Shown piece by piece: positions 35,210 through 43,311 of a stretch of DNA of 64,000 nt. Origin of the DNA: DATLSM01 sp963722965 (lineage in GTDB: Bacteria > Actinomycetota > Thermoleophilia > Solirubrobacterales > 70-9); contig CAVROX010000013.1 in the NCBI GenBank assembly GCA_963722965.1, positions 1 to 64,000 on the forward strand. Reading direction: 5' to 3'. Made by a program: the position numbers and the translations under genes. Position 1 is the stretch's first letter, and the number at the start of each line of letters is the position of its first letter. A model generated the notes under the pieces. That model saw nothing but the letters and a program-made list of their open reading frames with translations, was not told the DNA's origin and did not search any database.

Positions 35210-36099
35210 CGGCCCCAGAATTCCTCAACGACGCGGGCGAACCGGCGGCGCTCCTGGAAGAGGAAGGCGTGCGCTCCGGGGAAGATCACGAGGGTGGACC
35301 GGGGGATGCGGGCGGCGATCCGCCGCAGGTTCACCGGCGCCACCACCGGATCGGCCGCGCCGGCCGCCGCCAGGGTCGGCACCCTGATCCCGGCCAACTG
35401 GCGGTAATTTCGATTGCTGCGCAGCCAAGGGTCTTCGGCCGCCACCTGGGCGCGGGTGGTCGCCGCCGGGACCTGGAAGTCGTTTGGGATCTCACCGCTC
35501 TGACTGGCGCGTTCCAGGCGCCGCAGGAAGCGGCGACCCTCGGCTTGGCGATCGGGCGGATAGAGCTCGCCCAGGATTTCGGGGTCTGAGGGATGGGGAT
35601 TGCTGTCGATCGCCTGGGCCCGCGGGGAGCCGAGCACGGCTTCCGGGCCGCCGGAGTTGGTCCCCGCGAGGATCAAACGGGAGACCATCCGTGGATCATC
35701 GATCGCAAGCCGCTGGGCGACAAAGCCCCCCATCGACCAGCCCAGGACCCCAGCCCGCCGCACGCCGATCGCCCTCATCAGGCCGGCGCTGGCGGCGGCG
35801 AGCGAGTCAAAGGAGTCTCCATGCCAGGGCCCCGAGAGACCCAGCCCGGGGTAGTCAAAGAGGATCAGACGATGATCTCTTGCAAGCAACCGCACCAGCG
35901 CCGGGTCCCATTCGGCCATCGTTGACCCCGTCCCGATCAGCATCACCAGGGGCGGCCCCTGCCCGCGTTCATACCAGGCGATCGTGGTGCCGGCGGCTGC
36001 AGCGACGTGAACCCGCGCCCTAAATGGCCCGACCGAGCCCTCGCCGCATCCGGCGAGGAGCACCGCCAAGGCCAGGCATATCGCCACTCGAGGTCTCAT
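35206..36099 (-). CDS. Alpha/beta hydrolase lipoprotein
   Basis: 297 residues from the ATG at 36099, chosen because it starts a lipoprotein signal (AICLALAVLLAGCGEG). The hydrolase fold follows: IAWYERGQGPPLVMLIGTGS, LILFDYPGLGLSG, nucleophile elbow GWSMGG (about 140), and acid/His region LAAAGAADPVVAP and FPGAHAFLFQ. Probably a surface-tethered esterase or peptidase-like enzyme. Overlaps the PIG-L gene start, so the two are likely co-expressed. Divergent from ccmG. Confidence 0.88.
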   Translation of the reverse strand: MRPRVAICLALAVLLAGCGEGSVGPFRARVHVAAAAGTTIAWYERGQGPPLVMLIGTGSTMAEWDPALVRLLARDHRLILFDYPGLGLSGPWHGDSFDSLAAASAGLMRAIGVRRAGVLGWSMGGFVAQRLAIDDPRMVSRLILAGTNSGGPEAVLGSPRAQAIDSNPHPSDPEILGELYPPDRQAEGRRFLRRLERASQSGEIPNDFQVPAATTRAQVAAEDPWLRSNRNYRQLAGIRVPTLAAAGAADPVVAPVNLRRIAARIPRSTLVIFPGAHAFLFQERRRFARVVEEFWGR

Positions 36100-36164
36100 C
36101 GCCGGCGCCCCGAGCACGATAGTCGCGCCGCTCGGCGGCGGGCGGGATCTAATCTTCGCCGCCC

Positions 36165-36689
36165 GTGCGCGCCCGCTCACTGATCCCCCTCCTCGCAGTC
36201 GTGGCGCTCGTCGCGCTGCTCGGCTACGGGCTGGCGAGCAAGGGAACGCCGACTCTCAGCCTCGGCCAGCTGGCACCGGCCGGGCCCCTCCCCCGCCTCT
36301 CCGGCACTGGGAGCGGCTCGCTCGCCGATTACCGGGGCCGCTGGGTGCTGGTCAACTTCTGGGCATCCTGGTGCATACCCTGCCGCCAGGAGGCCCCCGC
36401 GCTGGAGCGCTTCCAGCGCAGCCATGGCGGGCCCAGCTTCACCGTCCTTGGGATCGACACCCGCGACCTCAGCGGCGACGGGCAGAGCTTCGTCCGCCAG
36501 TACGGGCTCACCTATCCCCAGCTGCGCGATGGCGACGGCCAGCGCGCCCACGAATTCGGCAGCACCGGGGTCCCGGAAAACTTCCTCGTCGACCCCCAGG
36601 GCAGGCTGCGTTTGATCAACCGTGGGCCGGTCGACGCGCAATACCTCGATACCTACGTCGCCCCGATCCTGCCCCGGAGCAAATCTTGA
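36165..36689 (+). CDS. ccmG: Thiol-disulfide oxidoreductase, CcmG/ResA/TlpA type
   Basis: 174 residues, GTG start. One N-terminal membrane anchor (LIPLLAVVALVALLGYGLAS), then a thioredoxin fold with active site WASWCIPCRQE (about 71-81), GIDTRD and the cis-Pro region GSTGVPENFLVDPQG. It keeps apocytochrome cysteines reduced for heme attachment. Its TTGA junction with ccmH confirms its place in cytochrome c maturation. Confidence 0.92.
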   Translation: MRARSLIPLLAVVALVALLGYGLASKGTPTLSLGQLAPAGPLPRLSGTGSGSLADYRGRWVLVNFWASWCIPCRQEAPALERFQRSHGGPSFTVLGIDTRDLSGDGQSFVRQYGLTYPQLRDGDGQRAHEFGSTGVPENFLVDPQGRLRLINRGPVDAQYLDTYVAPILPRSKS

Positions 36690-37183
36690 GCCGGGGATCG
36701 CCCCCCCGGCGCTGGTCGGTGGCGGCGCTCGGCGCCCTCGCCCTGAGCCTCGCCCTGGCGGGCGCTCCGGCGGGCGCGGCCGCTGCTCAGCCCCGCACCA
36801 CGCTCAACGACATCGAGGGCGAAGTTATGTGCCCGATCTGCGGCACGCTGCTGGAGCTGGCCGACTCACCGCAGGCCGAGCGGGAGAAAGTCTTCATCGC
36901 CCGCCTCATCGCAAACGGAGATACGAGAGCCGCGGTCAAGGAAGCGCTGGTCGCCCAGTACGGTCCGGAAGTCCTGGCCCTGCCGAAGGCGGCTGGCTTT
37001 GACCTCACCGCCTACCTTGTTCCGCTGATTGGGTTCGCGCTGGCCGCGGTGGCGCTGGCGCTCGGCGTCCTCCGCTGGCGCCGGCGAGCAGGGCCACCGG
37101 GTCCGGGCCCCCCCGCCGGGCGGGGGCTGAGTGGCGCTGAGGCCGAACGGCTAGACGCAGACATCGCCCGCTATGACCTCTGA
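36686..37183 (+). CDS. ccmH: Cytochrome c maturation protein CcmH
   Basis: 165 residues starting at the TTG that overlaps the ccmG stop (TTGA); the larger open frame upstream lies within ccmG and is not coding. Signal peptide VAALGALALSLALAGAPAGA, then TTLNDIEGEVMCPICGTLLE with the CxxC that reduces apocytochrome c. KVFIARLIANGDTRAAVKEA and VAQYGPEVLALPKAAGFD follow, then a C-terminal helix (LIGFALAAVALALGVLRW). The order fits the short CcmH of actinobacteria. Confidence 0.93.
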   Translation: MSRGSPPRRWSVAALGALALSLALAGAPAGAAAAQPRTTLNDIEGEVMCPICGTLLELADSPQAEREKVFIARLIANGDTRAAVKEALVAQYGPEVLALPKAAGFDLTAYLVPLIGFALAAVALALGVLRWRRRAGPPGPGPPAGRGLSGAEAERLDADIARYDL

Positions 37184-37815
37184 AGGACCCCCGTCACCGA
37201 CAGCGGCAGGCGCCGCGCTGACTCGGTCAGACCAAGGCAGGCGAGGGTAGCGTCGGCCTCGGCTTGGAGGGCCGCCAGCGATTCGCGACCCTGATCGGTG
37301 GGCGGGCCGTCGATGACGACCAGCTCGTAGGCGCTGCGCAGCTTCGCGACCGCGTGGCGAAAGTCCTCGCAGGCCACCAGCTGCGCCCCGTCGGGGCTCG
37401 GTGCGCCGGCGACTACGCAGATCAGCGGCGCCGCAGCCCCACCCGACGCCGGCCCGGTGAGCAGCGCCGGCTGCAGGATCTGCTGCGCGCTCGCCTGGCC
37501 GGCAAGGTACTCGTGAAGGCCCGGCGTTGGGCTCAGTCCGAGCGCCGCGGCGAGGCTCGGGGCGTTGAAATCGCACTCCACCAGCGCGGCGCGCCCGCCG
37601 GCGGCAACTGCGGCGCTGCCAAGGCCAAGGGCAGCACCCGGCTTGCTCTTCGTGCTGCCGGTCACGAGCAGGACGCGGCAGCCCTCGAGCCCCCTCAACA
37701 GCGCGCTGAGGGCTTCAAGGTCACCGCGACGAAGCACTCCCGGCCGTCCGGCGCCCGGCGCCCCTACCGCCGAGATGCTCGCCAAGACCGGCGGCTTTTT
37801 ACGGCGGAGGTTCAC
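37171..37815 (-). CDS. ParA/CpsD-like protein with degenerate P-loop
   Basis: 214 residues, GTG start overlapping the argS stop (GTGA). Overall it follows the CpsD/CapB/MinD layout: VLLVTGSTKSKPGAALGLGS at the Walker A position, AALVECDFNAPSLAAALGLS as Walker A', PTPGLHEYLAGQAS, and LVVIDGPPTDQG as Walker B. The GKT/GKS that defines a P-loop is absent, so ATP binding is doubtful. Related proteins next to argS in this class suggest a conserved but undefined role. Confidence 0.75.
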   Translation of the reverse strand: MNLRRKKPPVLASISAVGAPGAGRPGVLRRGDLEALSALLRGLEGCRVLLVTGSTKSKPGAALGLGSAAVAAGGRAALVECDFNAPSLAAALGLSPTPGLHEYLAGQASAQQILQPALLTGPASGGAAAPLICVVAGAPSPDGAQLVACEDFRHAVAKLRSAYELVVIDGPPTDQGRESLAALQAEADATLACLGLTESARRLPLSVTGVLQRS

Positions 37816-39467
37816 ATCCGCTCGGGGGCGGAGATGCCCAGCAGCCCCAGCGATGCGGCGATCGTGCGCTTTGTGTAAAGGCAGAGGGCCAGCCGCGAGC
37901 GCTCGACCCCCTCCCCCTCGGCCCCGACCACCTGGCAGTCGCGGTAAAAGGCGTGGAAGTCGGCGGCGACCGCCATCGCGTAGGCGCAGATCCGGTGCGG
38001 GGCTCGGCGCAGCGCGGACTCGCGCACCTCCCCGGGGAACTCGAGCAGGCGCTTGATCAGCTCCCGCTCGGTGGGCTGGAGCGGGGCAGGGGAGTGCCCG
38101 GCGCTCGGCTCGGCGGCCTCGCGGCCTGCCTTGGCCCCCGCTTTGCGCAGGATGCTGGCGATCCGGGCGTGCGCGTACTGGACGTAATAGACGGGGTTCT
38201 CGCTCGACTCGCGGCGGGCCAGCTCGAGCTCGAGGTCGACCGTGGTGTCGTGGCTGCGCCAGAGCATGAACCAGCGAGTGGCGTCGGGACCGATGTCCTC
38301 GAGCAGCTCCTCGAGCGAGACGAAGTCACCGCTTCGCTTCGACATCTGCGAGCGCTCGCCGCCGTCGACGATGTGGACGAGGCGCATGATCAGCGCCTCA
38401 AAGGTATCGGGGTCGGCGCCGAGCGCGGCGATCGCTGCGCGCAGCCGGGCAACGTAGCCATGGTGGTCGGCGCCGAGCACGTCGATCAACCGCTCAAAGC
38501 CGCGCCCCAGCTTGTCCTTGTGGTAGGCGACGTCGGCGGCCAGGTAGGTCGGCTCGCCGCCGGCGCGGACCAACACCCGGTCCTTGTCGTCGCCGAACTC
38601 GGTCGTCCGCAGCCAGAGGGCGCCTTCGCTGCGGTAGGTGTGGCCGCTTTGCTCGAGCTCAGCGAGGGTCGCCTCGACCTCACCGCGCCCGTAGAGGTCG
38701 CGCTCTGAAAACCAGGTGTCAAAGCCGACCCCGAACCGCTCGAGGGTCGCCTGCACTCCCTCAAGCACGATCTCCACCCCGCGCCGACCGAGCGCCGCGC
38801 GGTCGGCGGGGTCAAGGCCCTCCCCGGCCAGACGCTCGGCCAGCCCGGCCACGTAGGCGCCTTCGTAGCCGTCGGCGGGGACCTCGGCGCCGAGCATGCG
38901 GGCGGCGATCGAATCGGCAAAGCGCTGCACCTGAGCACCGGCATCGTTGACGTAGAACTCACGCCGCACGTCGTGGCCGACCGCCTCCAGGAGGCGCGCC
39001 AGGGCGTCGCCGTAGGCGGCGTGGCGCCCGCCGCCGACGTGCAGCGGCCCGGTCGGGTTGGCGGAGACGAACTCGACCAGGATGCGTTCAGGGAAATCCA
39101 CCGGCGCCGGGCCGAGCCGCTCCCCAGCTTCACCGAGCGCTGCCATCGCGCGCCGATACCAGCCGTCGGAGAGGAAGAGGTTGACGAACCCCGGCCCCGC
39201 CACCTCGATCCGCTCGATGCTCCCCGCCGCGGCCAGCTCGCGCGCCAGCTCGCCCTGCAGGCGCTCGGCGACGGCGCGGGGGCTCTCGCCAAGCGGGGCG
39301 GCGAGCAGCATCGCCGCGTTTGAGCTGTAGTCGCCCAACTCCGGCTTGGGTGGGCGGTCAAGGGAGGGCTCAGGGCCGGTCGGCTCGCCGTCGCGCAGGG
39401 TGCGCGCCGCCCGGTTCACGGCTGTGCGCAGCTCGGCGATCGAGTCGTTGGCCCTCATCGAACCCAT
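37812..39467 (-). CDS. argS: Arginyl-tRNA synthetase
   Basis: 551 residues. Class I synthetase signatures are present: SANPTGPLHVGGGRHAAYGD (HIGH-type site, HVGG), the N-terminal Add-1 domain (VNRAARTLRDGE...), MSKRSGDFVSLEELLE (KMSKS-like), and an anticodon-binding helical tail (YVQYAHARIASILRKAGAKA) ending in the typical LGLLGISAPERM. The frame is open to 39557, but residues before MGSMRAND are not family-like, so an ATG at 39467 or 39458 is the start. Divergent from a metallophosphoesterase. Confidence 0.95.
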   Translation of the reverse strand: MGSMRANDSIAELRTAVNRAARTLRDGEPTGPEPSLDRPPKPELGDYSSNAAMLLAAPLGESPRAVAERLQGELARELAAAGSIERIEVAGPGFVNLFLSDGWYRRAMAALGEAGERLGPAPVDFPERILVEFVSANPTGPLHVGGGRHAAYGDALARLLEAVGHDVRREFYVNDAGAQVQRFADSIAARMLGAEVPADGYEGAYVAGLAERLAGEGLDPADRAALGRRGVEIVLEGVQATLERFGVGFDTWFSERDLYGRGEVEATLAELEQSGHTYRSEGALWLRTTEFGDDKDRVLVRAGGEPTYLAADVAYHKDKLGRGFERLIDVLGADHHGYVARLRAAIAALGADPDTFEALIMRLVHIVDGGERSQMSKRSGDFVSLEELLEDIGPDATRWFMLWRSHDTTVDLELELARRESSENPVYYVQYAHARIASILRKAGAKAGREAAEPSAGHSPAPLQPTERELIKRLLEFPGEVRESALRRAPHRICAYAMAVAADFHAFYRDCQVVGAEGEGVERSRLALCLYTKRTIAASLGLLGISAPERM

Positions 39468-39522
39468 CGTATGGACCCTGGCCGAAGCGGGCCCCGCGAT
39501 CGGCCAGGGTACGCTGGCCCAG

Positions 39523-40263
39523 TTGCGCGTAGCCGTGATCAGCGACGTCCACTCCAACCTGCCGGCGCTGGAAGCCGTGCTCGGGGAGATCGCCGCGGCC
39601 GAGCTCGAGGAGATCTGGTGCCTGGGTGACGTGGTCGGCTATGGCTCAGAGCCCGACGCCTGCAGCGAGCTGATCCGCGAGCGCTGTGCGCTCTGCCTGG
39701 CGGGCAACCACGACCTCGCGGTGCTCGGTGAGCTACCGATCGCGGCATTCTCGGGAGCCGCGGCGGAGGCCGTCCGCTGGACGCGTGCGCACGCCAGCGA
39801 GCGGACGCTCGAGTTCCTCGGGGCGCTGGAGCCGTCGGGGGTGCGTGCGGGCATCGGCCTCTTCCACGCATCCCCGCGCGACCCGGTTTGGGAGTACGTG
39901 CTCACGGCAGAACAAGCCGACGCCTGCTTTGACGTCCAGCCCAAGCGGATCTGCCTGATCGGCCACTCCCACATCGCCCTCTGCTTCAGCCGCCCGCAGG
40001 GGGCTGAGGCGGGTGATGTCCGCGGTGCCCAGAGCGGCGATGGAACGCTGCTGGAGCTTGCCAGCGGCGCCTGGCTGCTCAACCCAGGCAGCGTCGGCCA
40101 GCCCCGCGACGGGGACCCGCGCGCTGCCTGGATGGAGCTCGACACCGAGGCGCAGAGTGCCCGCTTTCACCGCGTCAGCTACGACCTTGAGCGGGCCGCC
40201 GAGGCGATCGTCAAGGCGGGCCTGCCGAAGCACCTTGCCGACCGCCTTCGCGCCGGCACGTGA
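39523..40263 (+). CDS. Metallophosphoesterase (YfcE/MJ0936-like)
   Basis: 246 residues from the TTG at 39523, which gives the family's canonical start LRVAVISDVHSNLPALEAVL. Metal-site blocks: DVH (about 8-10), GDVVGYG, GNHD (about 64-67) and GHSH (near 149-152), then NPGSVGQPRDGDPRAAW. This is the calcineurin-like phosphodiesterase fold. Substrate unknown. Confidence 0.92.
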   Translation: MRVAVISDVHSNLPALEAVLGEIAAAELEEIWCLGDVVGYGSEPDACSELIRERCALCLAGNHDLAVLGELPIAAFSGAAAEAVRWTRAHASERTLEFLGALEPSGVRAGIGLFHASPRDPVWEYVLTAEQADACFDVQPKRICLIGHSHIALCFSRPQGAEAGDVRGAQSGDGTLLELASGAWLLNPGSVGQPRDGDPRAAWMELDTEAQSARFHRVSYDLERAAEAIVKAGLPKHLADRLRAGT

Positions 40264-40315
40264 TCGTCAATTGCAGGGTAAATCTGGGCTTTATGCCGTT
40301 CTCTAGACTCGGACC

Positions 40316-40876
40316 GTGGGTCGTTTAAGCACTTCCATCCTCGCCCTGGCTCTCGGCGCCCTCGCAGCGGTTGCCCTGGCCTCCTGCGGGGTCGAAAGCG
40401 ACGCCAAGCTGCTGCCTGGGAAGACGGCCGGGGAAATTACGAAGAACCTCGACGAAGTCAAGCTACTTGCCCAAAGCGGCGAATGCGTCGGCGCCGAAAG
40501 CGCGGCGCAGCAGGTGAGCAGCCAGATCGACGCGCTCGGCGGAGTCGACAAGAGCCTCAAGCAGGCGCTGCGCGAAGGCGCCGCCCGGCTGAATCAACTC
40601 GTCGCGAAGTGCGGGGAACAGACGAGCGAACCCGCGACAAGCGAAACCACGACCGAAGCGGTATCGGGCAAGCCGCCGAAGAAGGAAGAAAAGCCAAAGC
40701 AGCCGAAGACAACGCCGGGCGAACCGCCGACCAAGACGACCACGACCAAGACGACCCCGACGACGACCCCGACGACGACGACCCCGACGACCCCGACCAC
40801 GCCGACGACCGAAGGCGGCGGCGCTCCGCCGTCGGGCGGGGTCGGTCCAGGCTCCCCGGTCGGGGCAGGCCACTGA
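40316..40876 (+). CDS. Lipoprotein with Thr/Pro-rich tail, coupled to a Ser/Thr kinase
   Basis: 186 residues, GTG start. Lipobox signal ALGALAAVALASCG, a helical domain of about 80 residues (KTAGEITKNLDEVKLLAQSG, ESAAQQVSSQIDALGG), two further Cys (GECVGAE, KCGEQ), then a Lys/Glu-rich linker and a Thr-Pro repeat tail. The stop overlaps the kinase ATG by one base (TGATG). It may be an extracellular sensor or substrate for that kinase; this is inference. Confidence 0.82.
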   Translation: MGRLSTSILALALGALAAVALASCGVESDAKLLPGKTAGEITKNLDEVKLLAQSGECVGAESAAQQVSSQIDALGGVDKSLKQALREGAARLNQLVAKCGEQTSEPATSETTTEAVSGKPPKKEEKPKQPKTTPGEPPTKTTTTKTTPTTTPTTTTPTTPTTPTTEGGGAPPSGGVGPGSPVGAGH

Positions 40877-42075
40877 TGGTCGAGACCCTCTCCGGCCGCT
40901 ATGAGATCGGCGAGCGCCTCGGCTCGGGGGGGATGTCGAGCGTCTACCGGGCGACCGACCGCATCCTCGAGCGAACCGTCGCGGTAAAGGTGTTGGCCGA
41001 GCACCTCTCCGACGATGAGCGATTCGTCGCCCGCTTCCGCCGCGAGGCGCTCGCGGTCGCCAAGCTGATCCACCCCAACATCGTCCAGGTCTATGACACC
41101 GGCGTCGACGATGCTCGCCACTACATTGTGATGGAGTACGTCGAGGGCCGCTCGGGGGCCCAGATCCTCCAAAAACAGGGGCCGCTCGGCGGCGAGGAGA
41201 CCGCGGAGATCGGGATCCAGGCATGCGCCGGACTCGACTACGCCCACCGTCGCGGGATCATCCACCGCGACGTCAAGCCGGGCAACCTGATGATCGTCGG
41301 CGGGCCGGTCGGCGGCGGCGAGATGACCGTCAAGTTGACCGACTTCGGAATCGCGCGGGCGATCGAGCAGACGCGGATCACGCAGGTCGGCTCGGTTGTC
41401 GGCACCGCCGCCTACCTGGCCCCCGAGCAGGTGCGCGGCGAGGAGGCGACGCCGGCCACCGACGTCTACGCGCTGGGGGTCGTCCTCTACCAGTTCCTCA
41501 CCGGCCGCCTGCCCTATGAGGGCTCGACTCTGGCCGAGCTGGCGGTGCGCCAACAAAACGAGACGCCCCTCCCCCCCAGCACCTACAACGATGAGGTAAC
41601 CGAGACCCTGGGCGCCGCCGTGCTGCGTGCCCTGGAGGGCGACCCGAACCGCCGCTACGCCAGCGCCGAGGAGCTGGCTGGGGGCCTGCGGCTGGGGCTG
41701 CAGGGCGAGGACGTGACCCTGCCGCTCAGCGAAGGCGCGACCCCGACCCGGGTGCTCGGGGCTGAGACGGCGACAAGGCGCCTTGAGCGCGGGCCGCGCA
41801 CCGAGTACCGACCCCCCGCCGCGCCGAGCCGCCGCCCGGCTGCGCGGGCACCGCTGCCGGCGGCGCAAGCGCCAAAGAAAAAGGGTGCTCTGGGGCGCTT
41901 TGCCCGCTTCCTCTTCGCCCTGATCGCGTTGATCTTGATCGCGGCGGCGGTCGCCACCGCGGTGATCATCACCACCGACAAGGCGGCCGGGGTCAAGGTG
42001 ACCAAGGTGGCCGGCAACACGGTCGAAAAGGTTGTCGACGAAGTGAAGGAACTGATCAAAAAGAACACCAAGTAG
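40876..42075 (+). CDS. Transmembrane Ser/Thr protein kinase (PknB-like, no PASTA domains)
   Basis: 399 residues from the ATG at 40876. The Hanks-type kinase domain covers about 8-265: Gly loop LGSGGMSSVYRA, VAVKVL, HRDVKPGNLM (catalytic loop), TDFGIARAIEQ (DFG), VGTAAYLAPEQVRGEEATPA (activation/P+1 loop) and DVYALGVVLYQFLTG. A disordered juxtamembrane stretch and a single membrane helix near 345-368 (FLFALIALILIAAAVATAVI) follow, with only about 30 residues outside. PASTA repeats, usual in PknB, are absent, so sensing must rely on another protein, perhaps the coupled lipoprotein. Confidence 0.95.
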   Translation: MVETLSGRYEIGERLGSGGMSSVYRATDRILERTVAVKVLAEHLSDDERFVARFRREALAVAKLIHPNIVQVYDTGVDDARHYIVMEYVEGRSGAQILQKQGPLGGEETAEIGIQACAGLDYAHRRGIIHRDVKPGNLMIVGGPVGGGEMTVKLTDFGIARAIEQTRITQVGSVVGTAAYLAPEQVRGEEATPATDVYALGVVLYQFLTGRLPYEGSTLAELAVRQQNETPLPPSTYNDEVTETLGAAVLRALEGDPNRRYASAEELAGGLRLGLQGEDVTLPLSEGATPTRVLGAETATRRLERGPRTEYRPPAAPSRRPAARAPLPAAQAPKKKGALGRFARFLFALIALILIAAAVATAVIITTDKAAGVKVTKVAGNTVEKVVDEVKELIKKNTK

Positions 42076-42102
42076 GTGGGCGGGAGCGGGAGCTGGCCCA
42101 AC

Positions 42103-43308
42103 TCAGAGCGCCGACCAGGGTGTTGAGCCCGCCAACACCGAGCTGCAGAAAGCGGTGAAGGTTTCGGCGGCGATCGCAGAGCGGGCGTGGCTCGTCAGTT
42201 GCTGCATATAGGTGAGGTTGTGCAGGCAGATCAGGCGGACCGCGGTCAGCTCTTCGGCTCGGGAGAGGTAGCTGAGGTAGTCGCGATCGTGGCGCTGGCA
42301 GGCCGGGCAGGGGCAGCCCTCGACGATTGGGTTGCGATCGCCCTCCCAGCCGGCCTTGCGCAGGTCAAGGCGAAAGCGGTGCTCGGGGTCGGGCGCGAGC
42401 GCGACGCCGTGGCGGGCGAGCCGGGTGGGTACTGCACAGTCAAAGAGGTCGAGCCCGAGGGCGATTGCGGCGAGCAGGTCATCGACCTCGCCGATCCCGA
42501 GCAGATGCCTGGGCGCCTGCGCGGGGCAGAGCGGCGCGGTGAACTCCAACACCTCGCGCATCTGCGCCTTGTCTTTTCCCAGGCTGCCGCCAATCGCCAC
42601 TCCGTCGACCTCCGCCTCACAGACAGCCTGCGCCGATTCGCGCCGCAGGTCCGGGTGGACCCCGCCCTGGATGATCCCGAACACGGCCTGCCGCGCCGGC
42701 CCGTGCTCGCCGTGCCAGAGCAAGCACCGCTGAAGCCAGCGCCCGGTCCGCTCGGCCGACCGCGCCGTGTAGTCGCGATCGGCGTGAAAGGGCGTGCACT
42801 CATCGAAGGCCAGCGCGATGTCAGAGCCGAGCTGCCCCTGCACCTGCATCGAGGTCTCCGGTGAAAGAAAGAGCGCTGCCCCATCCCGGTAGGAGCGAAA
42901 CCACACCCCCTCCTCCCCAATCGAAACAACCGACCCCTCCTCCCCGCCCCGGCGCCCGCTCCCCTTCACCTCATTGGCGACTCCACCGTGGGCAAGCGAG
43001 AACACCTGAAAGCCACCGGAATCTGTAATCAGCGCCCGCTCCCACCCCATAAAACCGTGCATACCCCCGGCCCGCTCGATCCGCGCCGGCCCTGGTGAGA
43101 CGAGCAGGTGGTAGGTGTTGCCCAGCACCATCTGATAACCGATCCCAGCCACCTCGGCGGAGTCCAGCCCCCGCACCGTCGCCTTCGTTGCAAGCGGGAT
43201 GAACGCAGGAGTCTTCACCCTGCCGTGCGCTGTATCTAAGACCGCGGCCCTCGCCCGCCCGTCCCGCGCGGTGATCTCAAACCTCAACCGCTGGCGCTCA
43301 GCCCTCAC
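42103..43308 (-). CDS. tgt: tRNA-guanine transglycosylase
   Basis: 401 residues. TIM-barrel Tgt exchanges G34 for a queuosine precursor in GUN-anticodon tRNAs. Key blocks: LGNTYHLLVSPGPARIERAG, ITDSGGFQVFSL (substrate Asp), LAFDECTPF, FGIIQGGVH, GGSLGK, DLFDCAVPTRLARHG (nucleophile Asp region) and the zinc site CPCPACQRHDRDYLSYL...H. An insertion GSGRRGGEEGSVVSIGEEG follows the substrate loop. It is the last gene of the glycolytic run, 3 bases after gpmI. Confidence 0.97.
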   Translation of the reverse strand: MRAERQRLRFEITARDGRARAAVLDTAHGRVKTPAFIPLATKATVRGLDSAEVAGIGYQMVLGNTYHLLVSPGPARIERAGGMHGFMGWERALITDSGGFQVFSLAHGGVANEVKGSGRRGGEEGSVVSIGEEGVWFRSYRDGAALFLSPETSMQVQGQLGSDIALAFDECTPFHADRDYTARSAERTGRWLQRCLLWHGEHGPARQAVFGIIQGGVHPDLRRESAQAVCEAEVDGVAIGGSLGKDKAQMREVLEFTAPLCPAQAPRHLLGIGEVDDLLAAIALGLDLFDCAVPTRLARHGVALAPDPEHRFRLDLRKAGWEGDRNPIVEGCPCPACQRHDRDYLSYLSRAEELTAVRLICLHNLTYMQQLTSHARSAIAAETFTAFCSSVLAGSTPWSAL

Positions 43309-43311
43309 CGA

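Noticed and set aside
40720..40815. Repetitive ACGACC-type DNA considered as a CRISPR or satellite array
   Set aside because: It is in frame and encodes the Thr/Pro-rich tail of the lipoprotein, with no spacer-repeat structure.
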